From positions 35,626 through 99,625 of the forward strand of contig NZ_JACJSI010000020.1 of assembly GCF_014698065.1 (NCBI RefSeq): DNA of 64,000 nucleotides, read 5' to 3'. Origin of the DNA: Nostoc flagelliforme FACHB-838 (GTDB lineage Bacteria; Cyanobacteriota; Cyanobacteriia; Cyanobacteriales; Nostocaceae). Shown piece by piece: positions 7,616 through 15,465 of the stretch; position 1 is the stretch's first letter; each line of letters begins with the position of its first letter. The translations under genes were made by a program, and so were the position numbers. Below the pieces are notes generated by a model. The model saw nothing but the letters and a program-made list of their open reading frames with translations, did no database searches and had not been told where the DNA came from.

Positions 7616-8953
7616 CTAGAGCAAAAAGCGAATTAACACGTACAAAGCCGAAGCTACTAGTTGCAATACCATCACTGGGATACCGTAGTGTAGAAAAGTT
7701 TTAAACGAGATGCGGCGTCCATGCTGCTCAGAAATCCCGGCGGCTACAATGTTAGATGATGCTCCTACGAGTGTGCCATTACCTCCCAAAGTTGCACCAA
7801 ACATCATCGCATAAAACAGTGGTAATACTTCTGGCGGAAACTGCCCTTGAAAGTCTTGTGCTAAAATTTCTGCGGGTGCTAATCCGACAGTAACAATGTA
7901 TTGTTTGAGTAAGGGCACCATCCCCACCACTAAAGGAATATTAGGCACTACGCTAGATAATATCCCCACAGAAAATAATAAAACTAGGGAACCCAAGGTA
8001 ATATTTTTCCCTAAAATTGCTGCCAATACTCCTGATAAACCATTAATTACGCCTGTTTTTTCTAACCCTCCAATTAGCACAAAAATACTCATAAAAAATA
8101 TTAATGTACTCCAGTCTACATCCCGCAAAATGTTGTTAACTGAATCTATTTTGCTATGGTGAGATAAAAGCAAAGCTAAAGCTGCTCCTAACAAAGCTGC
8201 GGCAGCAGGCGAGATGGGAACTGGTAGAGATTCTCCGATCACAAAAAATAGCAGGACGAAAAATACAATAACTGCACCGATGCTTAAAACTCGTGGATGA
8301 TTGATTTGTGGATGTGGCAGTTCTTCAAGATTATCTAGCTGTGTATTCCAAATTTTGCGGAACAAAAATGGTAGTGTTGCAATTACTATGACAATGGCAA
8401 TTACTCCCCCTAAACTCAACTTGAATAAATAATCTGTAAAGCTGATATTCACAGCGTCACCAACAATAAATGTAGCTGGATCTCCAACTAAAGTTAGCAG
8501 TCCAGCACTATTGGCGATTAACACCATTAAAATTAGTAAAGGTACAAAGTTTATTCCTATTTCCTGAGCCATTGGGGGAATTAAAGGTGCTAATAACATT
8601 ACTGTTGTGGCATTCGGCAATACTGCACAGATAGGCGTAACAATAGCCACAATACCAAGTAATAAACGTTTGCCTTGCCCTTTAGCTATGAGTACTATTT
8701 GAGTAGCTAAATAATCAAATATCTTGGTAGGCTCAAAAGCCCGCACTAACACCATAACTCCAAAGAATAAACCGAGTGTTCCATGACTTCTGCCGATGTA
8801 ACCAACAGCTTCTTGTAAAGACATGACGTTGGTAAAAACTAATAACAATGCTCCCAATAATGCCGCAATGGTGAGATGTACCCATTCCGTCATTACTAAA
8901 ACAATGACGCTTATAAATGTAACAACGCTGAGGATTGCTTGCCAGTTTTCCAC
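7616..8953 (-). CDS. NhaD/ArsB/SLC13-type ion transporter
   Basis: This is a 445-aa polytopic membrane protein with about 11-12 helices, of the ion transporter superfamily that includes NhaD Na+/H+ antiporters, ArsB and SLC13 permeases. Family features are the tandem inverted halves and the re-entrant segments GDPATFIVGDAVNISF and GGNGTLVGASSNIVAAG, which are equivalent to the two conserved GxPxN-type loops. Start is GTG 8953 with GGGAG seven bases upstream. Sodium or another ion cannot be decided from sequence. It follows the Usp-like gene by about 110 bases, but a strong terminator stands between them. It may rely on read-through or its own promoter. Confidence 0.8.
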   Translation of the reverse strand: MENWQAILSVVTFISVIVLVMTEWVHLTIAALLGALLLVFTNVMSLQEAVGYIGRSHGTLGLFFGVMVLVRAFEPTKIFDYLATQIVLIAKGQGKRLLLGIVAIVTPICAVLPNATTVMLLAPLIPPMAQEIGINFVPLLILMVLIANSAGLLTLVGDPATFIVGDAVNISFTDYLFKLSLGGVIAIVIVIATLPFLFRKIWNTQLDNLEELPHPQINHPRVLSIGAVIVFFVLLFFVIGESLPVPISPAAAALLGAALALLLSHHSKIDSVNNILRDVDWSTLIFFMSIFVLIGGLEKTGVINGLSGVLAAILGKNITLGSLVLLFSVGILSSVVPNIPLVVGMVPLLKQYIVTVGLAPAEILAQDFQGQFPPEVLPLFYAMMFGATLGGNGTLVGASSNIVAAGISEQHGRRISFKTFLHYGIPVMVLQLVASALYVLIRFLL

Positions 8954-8990
8954 ATCATAACTCCCGAAGTGTAGTTGGTTGCATAGTAGC

Positions 8991-9017
8991 GAAAAAAGCC
9001 ACCTAGTTATAGGTGAC
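8991..9017 (-). terminator. Rho-independent terminator between the Usp-like gene and the transporter gene
   Basis: On the minus strand the stem CACCTA/TAGGTG with loop TAAC is followed by GGCTTTTTTC. It lies 50 bases after the Usp-like stop codon and 38 bases before the transporter start. Confidence 0.8.
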
Positions 9018-9066
9018 TTATCTATGATTACAATTAGATAAAAATTACTGAAAGTTTTAACAGTGA

Positions 9067-9702
9067 TTATTCATCAATACAACTGGGAATACCCAAAACG
9101 GCACAGGGAAAATTAGAATTTAGTGCCTCAATCATCGGATGATTAACAGAGTTGCAACCCAGAAACAGAATATCAGCAGCTTCTGATTCAACAACTTTGG
9201 TAATTTCTGTAGAAATACTGCCAAACCGTAAATGAGATTTGAAAGAACCCTGCCATTCTTCAGCTAGACTTCGGGCTTGCCAGAGAATTATATCTGCTTG
9301 TTGCAGGGGAGTTACCACTGCCTGTAATTGGGGTTGAATTAATACCTGTGTGCCAGACTTTGATAGTTCACTGATTTGACATTCCAATGGAGGCTGTTGT
9401 ATTGGTAAGCTCAAGATATTTGGATACTGGCTTTTTGAATTGTCTTCTAACACATAAACAGCTTGAACTGTAACTTCTGCATTGGTGGCTAAACGCGTTT
9501 GGTGGGCAATCCAGAAAGCAATATCTAGCGCCGTATGACTATTAGGAGATCCGTCATAAGCAACAATTAAATTAACTGCTTTTGCTTTTTGAGTTTTTTT
9601 AGAAAAAGGTTTTTTTGGTTCTGGCAACAGTACCATTTGTTCAATTAAGTCATCTCGACCTGTGGCACTTTGCAGACGTGCTAACATTGGCTTTATTTGC
9701 AC
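9067..9702 (-). CDS. Universal stress protein-like protein
   Basis: This is a UspA-fold protein of 211 aa from the GTG at 9702 (VQIKPMLARLQ). GGAGAAG lies about ten bases upstream of that GTG, so I prefer it to the longer frame starting at 9753. The first strand, NLIVAYDGSPNSHTALD, is the classical Usp opening. The C-terminal EAADILFLGCNSVNHPMIEALNSNFPCAVLGIP matches the last strands. The usual ATP-binding GxxG-x9-G(S/T) is not intact, so nucleotide binding is uncertain. The gene sits 3' of a c-di-AMP riboswitch (9915-10042), which ties it to osmotic or ion signalling by inference. Confidence 0.8.
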   Translation of the reverse strand: MQIKPMLARLQSATGRDDLIEQMVLLPEPKKPFSKKTQKAKAVNLIVAYDGSPNSHTALDIAFWIAHQTRLATNAEVTVQAVYVLEDNSKSQYPNILSLPIQQPPLECQISELSKSGTQVLIQPQLQAVVTPLQQADIILWQARSLAEEWQGSFKSHLRFGSISTEITKVVESEAADILFLGCNSVNHPMIEALNSNFPCAVLGIPSCIDE

Positions 9703-9871
9703 AGCTTTACTTCTCCCAATGAAATAAATTAACAATGAGAAGCAGGGTGACAAATTTTAGATTTTTGGACTTCGGTTTACCTCGGCTCCGTTCGCACAAG
9801 TCGCTCAGTCGAACGATTCTGGATTTTTAGATGGAGTGACGATAACCAAAAGTTCAAATCTTAAATCAGTC

Positions 9872-9922
9872 AAGGAAACCCCAATAATAACTGTATTACA
9901 GCCAAACTGTTGGGGGTTCCTT
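9872..9922 (-). promoter_or_regulatory. Candidate expression-platform hairpin of the second c-di-AMP riboswitch
   Basis: On the minus strand AAGGAACCCCCAA (9922-9910) is complementary, with one mismatch, to TTGGGGTTTCCTT (9884-9872). The 5' arm overlaps the 3' edge of the aptamer closing stem. That gives the mutually exclusive pairing expected of a riboswitch switch stem. A clean U-tract is lacking. Confidence 0.55.
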
Positions 9923-10042
9923 CCATTGCCTACGGAGTTAGCTGACGGGCTAAGACTGGAAGGTGTCTCTCATAAGATTAGCCCCAAACATTGGTTCCTC
10001 CGTTCCAAATTCAGCTTTCATAAATTTGAATTAGGCTACCCA
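9915..10042 (-). ncRNA. c-di-AMP riboswitch (ydaO/yuaA) before the Usp-like gene
   Basis: On the minus strand the signature blocks of the ydaO aptamer occur in order: GTAGCCTAATTC, ACGGAGGAACCAA, TTTGGGGCTAATC, and then GCCCGTCAGCTAACTCCG followed by TAGGCAA. ydaO riboswitches bind cyclic di-AMP and normally switch genes off when it is high; their targets include ion and osmolyte transport and cell-wall genes. It begins only about 24 bases after the stop of the ABC ATPase gene, so it may be reached by read-through from that operon. A plus-strand ORF across it (9836-10063) is an artefact. Confidence 0.9.
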
Positions 10043-10065
10043 CTAAAAAAAATGATAATCTAAAT

Positions 10066-10932
10066 TTACTCGTCTTGGGCAAAATATCGATCAAGGAAAT
10101 TTAGGGCGTGGTTGCGGAGTTCAAAATATTCTTTTGAGTTTCGCATGGCAGCGCGATCGCGTGGATGCTCAAAAGGAACTTCTAATATCTCTCCTATATT
10201 AGCAGCTGGGCCATTGGTCATCAAGACGATGCGATCGGACATATAGATTGCTTCATCTACGTCGTGGGTAATCATCATCACTGCTTGACGATTATTTTCC
10301 CAAATATCCAATACCTGCCGCTGCAATTTACCCCGAGTTAGCGCATCTAGTGCCCCAAAAGGTTCATCCATCAGTAACATTTTAGGACGAATTGCTAAAG
10401 CTCTGGCAATCCCTACTCGTTGTTTCATACCTCCAGAAATCTCATCAGGATATTTGTCAGCCGCCGCCGTCAAGTTTACCATTGCCAAGTGTTCATTTAC
10501 AATGCTAATTTTTTCAGCTCGATTAGCATTTTTTAGCACTTCATCCACAGCTAAACGGATATTTTCTCGCACAGTTAACCAAGGTAACAGCGAATAATTC
10601 TGAAATACCATCATCCGTTCGGCTCCTGGCTTATAAATTTCTTTTCCATCTAGCCTTACTGAGCCGGAAGTTGCTTTTTCTAAACCAGCTACTATCTTTA
10701 GTAGGGTTGATTTTCCACAACCAGAGTGACCAATTACAGAAATATATTCATCTTCACCAATCGTCAGATTAACTCCATCTAAAACGACAAAATTACTTTT
10801 ATCTGGTGTCGGATAAGACTTGACTAAATTTTCAATTTCTAAAAATCCAGGGTGGGGCAGAACTCCAGTCTGGGTATTAATAGGTAATGAAGTATATTCC
10901 ATCATCAAATGCTCCCGAAATAATTGAGTCAT
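10066..10932 (-). CDS. ABC transporter ATPase, NrtD/SsuB/TauB type
   Basis: This is the 288-aa ATP-binding subunit of an importer of the nitrate/sulfonate/taurine family. Walker A is GHSGCGKST, Q-loop MVFQNYSLLPW, signature SGGMKQR, Walker B LLMDEPFG and H-loop ITHDVDEA. Unlike the NrtC of true nitrate transporters it has no fused solute-binding domain. An internal ATG at residue 10 or 11 is an alternative start. It is the third gene of the operon permease, binding protein, ATPase (gap of 23 bases to the binding protein). The operon leader carries a c-di-AMP riboswitch. Confidence 0.93.
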   Translation of the reverse strand: MTQLFREHLMMEYTSLPINTQTGVLPHPGFLEIENLVKSYPTPDKSNFVVLDGVNLTIGEDEYISVIGHSGCGKSTLLKIVAGLEKATSGSVRLDGKEIYKPGAERMMVFQNYSLLPWLTVRENIRLAVDEVLKNANRAEKISIVNEHLAMVNLTAAADKYPDEISGGMKQRVGIARALAIRPKMLLMDEPFGALDALTRGKLQRQVLDIWENNRQAVMMITHDVDEAIYMSDRIVLMTNGPAANIGEILEVPFEHPRDRAAMRNSKEYFELRNHALNFLDRYFAQDE

Positions 10933-10955
10933 CAGTCAATACTTGAACTTGGGAT

Positions 10956-12398
10956 TTAAGACATGAAAAAGTTAGTGGGAGCATTAGCCCTGATAGCAAA
11001 ACTGTTTAGATAGCCCACAGGATCGCTGGGGTCGAAGCCTTTCTTATCTATAAATACTTCTGGTGGTTCGACCTTGTAATCATCCTTGGGACACTCGATG
11101 CCCATTTCAGAGGCTATCTCCCGATATAAATCTGTTCTCCAGCCAAGTTCTGCTAGTTTCTCGGCATTTTTGGGGAATTCCTTAATTTGTCCCCACCGTG
11201 CTGCTTGCGTCATCATCCAGATACTTCTTGATCTCCATAAGAATGTGGAGTGTTCTGCTGGCTGTTTGGGAAGGTTGTCAGGAATATCGAAGAAAATCGT
11301 GGTGTCAGCGGCTTTGATGGTGCGGTCTTTACCGTCAAAGCCGCCATAGTTGTAGTTGCCGAGAATTCCCGGACTTGTAAATTTCGCAATTGGGGCATCT
11401 TTCTTTTTAGGTCTAGCACCTGTAAAGGAACGGTCTGTTATCAGTTCGGCGACTTCTTGGCGGTTTTCTACTTTGCTGCAATACTGACAGGCTTCAATCA
11501 TTGCCTTGACTAAGGAACGATAGGTTTTGGGATATTTGTCGATGAAAGATTCCATCACTCCCAAAAGTCGATCTGGGTGTCCCAACCAGACTTCTTTGCC
11601 TTGTGCAAAGCTAAAGCCAATGTTTTCATTACCAGTTATTGCTCGTGTATTCCACGGTTCCGCAACCATGTAAGCTTGCATTGCACCAATCCGCACATTT
11701 GTCACCATTTGGGGTGGTGGAACGATGATGACGCGAAACTCTTTAAGCGGATCAACCCCTGCGGCTGCGGATAAATAACGGATAAAGTATTCGTAAATGG
11801 CGGAACTTAATACTACTGCCCAGACTTTGCCTTCTGCCGGTTGCTTCTCAAAGTAGTTTCGGAAATCGCGCCCAAAGGCTTCTAAAGCACCATCGCCATG
11901 TTGTTCTTGATATTCATACCACGGACGCAGCCCAAAATCCCACATGGCTTTGTTCATCGTCATGGCGTTACCGTGGCGGTGGATGGTCATGGCTGCACAC
12001 AATGGGGCGTGGCGTGCGCCTTCAGCACCAATTCTGGCGTTGGTGACAGCACCAGATACCACGGGTGAAGCATCCAAGCGACCAAAAATTAAACCGTCGC
12101 GGGAGGTGGCCCAACTGGCTTCGCGGTTAAGTGTAACGTTCAAACCATATTTGCGGAAGAAGCCTTTTTTCCAGGCGATCGCAAATGGCGCACAATCATT
12201 AACAGGAACGTAACCAACTGTAATATCAGCTTTTTCTAGGTCGCCGCTTTTAACTACTGGCTGCACAGCTAAAGCTTCTTCGGTCAATCCTTTAGCCGAT
12301 CTATCTGCGGAAACGCCACAGGAAGACAGCGCCATTCCCGCTGTTGTTGCTCCTATTCCCTTGATAATATCTCGTCGAGTCCAGATAATATCACCCAT
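10956..12398 (-). CDS. ABC transporter substrate-binding protein, NrtA/CmpA family
   Basis: This 480-aa binding protein of the nitrate/bicarbonate/sulfonate importer family has a combined Tat and lipoprotein-like N-terminus (TRRDIIKGIGATTAGMALSSC, with a lipobox Cys). It is probably anchored in the periplasm. DITVGYVPVNDCAPFAIAWKKGFF is the standard first strand and helix of the family. The segment ASPVVSGAVTNARIGAEGARHAPLC follows, as in NrtA/CmpA. The substrate cannot be assigned: the operon lacks a fused NrtC and nitrate-assimilation neighbours. Control by c-di-AMP favours an osmolyte or bicarbonate over nitrate, but that is inference. Confidence 0.88.
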   Translation of the reverse strand: MGDIIWTRRDIIKGIGATTAGMALSSCGVSADRSAKGLTEEALAVQPVVKSGDLEKADITVGYVPVNDCAPFAIAWKKGFFRKYGLNVTLNREASWATSRDGLIFGRLDASPVVSGAVTNARIGAEGARHAPLCAAMTIHRHGNAMTMNKAMWDFGLRPWYEYQEQHGDGALEAFGRDFRNYFEKQPAEGKVWAVVLSSAIYEYFIRYLSAAAGVDPLKEFRVIIVPPPQMVTNVRIGAMQAYMVAEPWNTRAITGNENIGFSFAQGKEVWLGHPDRLLGVMESFIDKYPKTYRSLVKAMIEACQYCSKVENRQEVAELITDRSFTGARPKKKDAPIAKFTSPGILGNYNYGGFDGKDRTIKAADTTIFFDIPDNLPKQPAEHSTFLWRSRSIWMMTQAARWGQIKEFPKNAEKLAELGWRTDLYREIASEMGIECPKDDYKVEPPEVFIDKKGFDPSDPVGYLNSFAIRANAPTNFFMS

Positions 12399-12486
12399 TT
12401 TTGTCGCTCCATTGGTGATTAATTGCTCACGCCTCAGGCGCAGAGTCTCGTTATATCTTGCTGTTTTGATAGCAGCCTAATTATTG

Positions 12487-13338
12487 TTAGTTAGAAGTTT
12501 TAGGGCGATGGGTGACTAATTCTTCGATTTTGCCCACGGCATAATCTAAAATTAACCCAGTTACACCAATTATCAACACAGCTAAAAAGACTGAACTCAG
12601 GTTTAAGCGACTCCATTCATCCCAGACAAAAAAGCCGATACCAACACCACCTGTAAGCATTTCCACGGCGACGATTACCAGCCAAGCTATGCCTAAACTA
12701 ATTCGTAGACCTGTAAAAATATACGGCAAACTTGCAGGCCAAATTATCTTTGTAATCCGTCTCCAACGGGGCATTTCTAGCACTCGTGCCACATCTAAAT
12801 AATCTTTGGGAACGCTAGAAACCCCTAAAGCGGTATTAATAATTGTCGGCCACAAGGAGGTAATAAAGATGACAAAAATTGCTGAAGGATCTGCCAAATT
12901 GAAAATTGCTAAGGCGATGGGCAGCCAAGCTAGGGGCGATACGGGTTTAAAAATTTGAATGATGGGATTAAGCGCTAGCATTGCCGGTCTGGACATACCA
13001 ATTAGAAACCCCAGGGGAATCGCTACTACCGCACCTAACAAAAAGCCTATTAATACCCGACGCAGACTTGCTATTAACAACCAACCAATTCCTAAGTTGC
13101 CTGGGCCTCGCTGGTAGAAGGGATTTAAGATGTAGTCTAAATTAGCAATTAAGGCTTCTGGTGGAGTGGGCATCAATTCATGGTTGGCAAGTGCAACAAT
13201 CCACCACAGCACAATTATTCCCAAGAACCCCAACACAGGTAGAAAAAAGACATCTCTAACGATGACAGGTTTTGTCTTTTTCCAAGCGGCTTGCCCAGCG
13301 ATCGCTGCGATCGCTGCTAAATTTAATTGAAATATCAT
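12487..13338 (-). CDS. ABC transporter permease, NrtB/SsuC type
   Basis: This is the 283-aa inner-membrane permease, first gene of the importer operon. It has about six helices and the EAA-loop segment YLDVARVLEMPRWRRITKIIWPASLPYIFTG, which contacts the ATPase. The N-terminus is a short cytoplasmic stretch (AAWKKTKPVIVRD). It is separated from the downstream binding-protein gene by 88 bases. The leader upstream is unusually long (about 300 bases from the predicted promoter) because it contains the riboswitch at 13445-13641. Confidence 0.92.
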   Translation of the reverse strand: MIFQLNLAAIAAIAGQAAWKKTKPVIVRDVFFLPVLGFLGIIVLWWIVALANHELMPTPPEALIANLDYILNPFYQRGPGNLGIGWLLIASLRRVLIGFLLGAVVAIPLGFLIGMSRPAMLALNPIIQIFKPVSPLAWLPIALAIFNLADPSAIFVIFITSLWPTIINTALGVSSVPKDYLDVARVLEMPRWRRITKIIWPASLPYIFTGLRISLGIAWLVIVAVEMLTGGVGIGFFVWDEWSRLNLSSVFLAVLIIGVTGLILDYAVGKIEELVTHRPKTSN

Positions 13339-13444
13339 TTACGACCTCAACAGATTTAAGTGCAGGTACAAAAATCCGAGCAGTACCAGCCTTGGACACC
13401 GATGAGATCGGAACATTATAAAAATAATGCCGTCTCTTCAGTCT

Positions 13445-13641
13445 CCTCTCAATGCCTACGAAGTTAGCTGACGGGCTAGGGCTGAGAGATGCCCTTCTGA
13501 AGAAAGTTATCAGTTATGAGTTGAGTATTTAGTAAACTAACTTCTTACTCCCAACTCTTCACTTTCTATGAGATACGCCCCACAATTTGGTTCCTCCGCT
13601 CCAGCGTTATGCACTATGACACGCTGAATTAAGCTGACTTA
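13445..13641 (-). ncRNA. c-di-AMP riboswitch (ydaO/yuaA) in the ABC operon leader
   Basis: On the minus strand the ydaO hallmarks appear in order: CAGCTTAATTCAGCG, GGAGCGGAGGAACCAA, TGTGGGGCGTATC, then a variable arm of about 80 bases, and GCCCGTCAGCTAACTTCG followed by TAGGCATT. These closely match the aptamer at 9915-10042 and the known consensus. The variable arm contains strain-type repeat sequence. It precedes the permease start by about 105 bases. No clear terminator was identified between aptamer and start, so the switch may act on translation or on a structure I cannot resolve. Confidence 0.92.
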
Positions 13642-13650
13642 CTCTAATGG

Positions 13651-13679
13651 ATACTAAACTATGCACAATATAACATCAA
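13651..13679 (-). promoter_or_regulatory. Predicted sigma-70-type promoter of the riboswitch/ABC operon
   Basis: On the minus strand TTGATG (-35) is followed after exactly 17 bases by TAGTAT (-10). The predicted start, near 13643, falls just at the 5' edge of the riboswitch, which supports the call. Confidence 0.55.
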
Positions 13680-14058
13680 TGCTCAGTAAAAGCTATCTAT
13701 CTTATGATAAATCTTGTTAATTTTAATACCAATCTTAAGTATTGGTATTAGTTTTAGGTAGCTAATTAAACTTCTGCTTTTACTTGTGTTGTGAGTGAAT
13801 TCCTTGCATAGACAGCTAAATAATATAGTCTAGCCAAGCATTAAGAATGTTATGTGCTTGATTAATCTTTTTTAATAGAAAACGGAATATACGGATAAAA
13901 TTTTATATAAGGCTACTTAATTAGCAAACACAATAATATGTATAATATATTCCTTTTGGTAGGTGAACTAAGTTGTTAAGTTTGGTAAAAACCACTGCAC
14001 TCGCTAAACTAATTGGATATGAAAGTTTCTCATCTATCTCCTAGCTGAATTTAACATA
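13680..14058. other. Intergenic region between divergent ABC operon and kinase genes
   Basis: No gene is seen. A perfect 10-bp inverted repeat, TAATACCAAT-cttaagt-ATTGGTATTA, lies at 13724-13750. It sits between the two divergent promoters and could be an operator or a hairpin. The remaining sequence is AT-rich. Confidence 0.5.
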
Positions 14059-15249
14059 ATGGATTTTAGTCAAGTACTGGCTGAAAAAACGCACACTATC
14101 CTCGATAAATGGATTTTAGCAGTTCGCAAGGATAGACGGATTGAAAGTGCTGATGACCTATCTTATACAGCGGTAAAGGATCACATCCCTGATGTTTTGA
14201 AAGCAATGGTAACGGTGCTTTCAAAAACTCAGGATAATGATATTGAGTCGATAGTTACTGCCAGTTTCCAGCATGGAGCTATTCGAGCCGAACAAGGCTT
14301 TGATCCAGCAGAAATAGCCAGAGAATATCATTTGCTGCGAACAGTAATATTTGATGCTCTACAAGTAGATTTATTGGGGGGAACACCTGTAGAGATAATT
14401 CGTTCCATACGTTTGATTGACGCTATCATAGACGAAGCGATCGCTCGATGCTTCAAGAGTTATGTTGAGGAACGCTTGCGGGAATTACAGCAGTTACAAG
14501 CATCACTAACGCTCCATAATGAGGAACTCACGCGGTTAATTAGTGCTAATCAAGAGTATCTTTCCCAACTAGCTCACGAATTAAAACATCCTCTAACTTC
14601 TATTATTGGTTATTCGGATCTGTTTTTACGCCAACAAGGACGAAAGGCTGATATAAAAGAAAAATATACTAATTTAGAACATATTGAGCGGGTACTACGC
14701 AATGGTAGACAGTTACTCCATTTAATCAATGATGTATTAGAACTTTCCCGCTATGAGGCAGGACAGATAAAAATCCAATTAGTGCCTACCGATGTGCGGG
14801 AACTAATCGATAATGTCTGTCAAATGTTGGAACCTTTAGCTGTGGGAAAAAATTTACAAATCGTAGTCGATTGCGATCGCGCACCCGGAAAGTTAATTAC
14901 AGATTCTTTTCAATTACAACAAATTATTACAAATCTTATTAGTAATGCAATTCGTTATACAGAGTCGGGGACTATTATTACAATATGTCAAGTGTTAGAT
15001 AACCAGAGATGGGCGATTGCAGTTTCTGACACTGGAGTTGGCATTGCACTCGAAAACCAAGCCCAGATATTTGAACCTTACTTTCGCGTGAGTTCTAGCG
15101 ATCGTCCCTATCTTCCTGATAGTACAGGATTGGGGTTAGCGATCGTCTCGCGTTTAGTAAAACTATTACAAGGCCAAATTAACCTAGTATCAGAGGTAGG
15201 CGTTGGTTCCACCTTCACCGTTATTTTTCCTTTAGAAGTGAAGTTTTAA
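14059..15249 (+). CDS. Sensor histidine kinase with RsbRD-like N-terminal domain
   Basis: This is a 396-aa soluble histidine kinase without membrane helices. Residues ~1-135 resemble the RsbRD/RsbT co-antagonist N-terminal domain (WILAVRKDRRIESADDLSY, HGAIRAEQGFDPAEIAREYHLLR). Such domains often act as non-haem globin-like sensors of stress. A short coiled coil leads to the HisKA domain with phospho-acceptor His173 (SQLAHELKHPLTSIIGYSD). The HATPase_c domain follows with N-box NLISNAIRYTES and G-boxes DTGVGI and GLGLAIV. No partner response regulator is adjacent. The ATG start has no strong Shine-Dalgarno sequence. Confidence 0.88.
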   Translation: MDFSQVLAEKTHTILDKWILAVRKDRRIESADDLSYTAVKDHIPDVLKAMVTVLSKTQDNDIESIVTASFQHGAIRAEQGFDPAEIAREYHLLRTVIFDALQVDLLGGTPVEIIRSIRLIDAIIDEAIARCFKSYVEERLRELQQLQASLTLHNEELTRLISANQEYLSQLAHELKHPLTSIIGYSDLFLRQQGRKADIKEKYTNLEHIERVLRNGRQLLHLINDVLELSRYEAGQIKIQLVPTDVRELIDNVCQMLEPLAVGKNLQIVVDCDRAPGKLITDSFQLQQIITNLISNAIRYTESGTIITICQVLDNQRWAIAVSDTGVGIALENQAQIFEPYFRVSSSDRPYLPDSTGLGLAIVSRLVKLLQGQINLVSEVGVGSTFTVIFPLEVKF

Positions 15250-15324
15250 AAGTATTGGGCGATTGGAAGTCTCAGCTACACGAGCAAAGTCTACCTTGAT
15301 GGACTAATACAAAATCAAAGATTT

Positions 15325-15346
15325 TAAACCCACGGATGTGGGTTTT
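15325..15346 (+). terminator. Terminator-like hairpin after the histidine kinase
   Basis: The stem AAACCCAC/GTGGGTTTT lies about 75 bases after the kinase stop and ends in a short U-run. Confidence 0.6.
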
Positions 15347-15419
15347 GTATTTCGACTACGCTCAACACAAGTCTGTATAGCCGCGATTTCCAATCGCCGG
15401 GGCTTTACAAATATGCTCT

Positions 15420-15447
15420 TAGGGATGGTAGATACCATCCCCATTTT
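15420..15447 (+). terminator. Hairpin GGGATGG-tagata-CCATCCC with following T-run
   Basis: The stem GGATGG/CCATCC is followed on the plus strand by CCATTTTTG, between convergent genes. A nearly identical hairpin (GGATGGTACATACCATCC) occurs at 32382-32403 between another convergent pair, so this is a repeated terminator module. Confidence 0.6.
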
Positions 15448-15465
15448 TGTCAAGAAAAGCAGTCT

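Noticed and set aside
9836..10063. 75-aa plus-strand ORF beginning MTITKSSNLKSV
   Set aside because: It lies antisense over the c-di-AMP riboswitch, and its residues are merely a translation of the aptamer; no RBS.
10066..13338. Annotation of the importer as nitrate transporter nrtABD
   Set aside because: Family similarity alone does not fix the substrate. There is no fused NrtC and no nitrate/nitrite reductase gene nearby, and c-di-AMP control points elsewhere.
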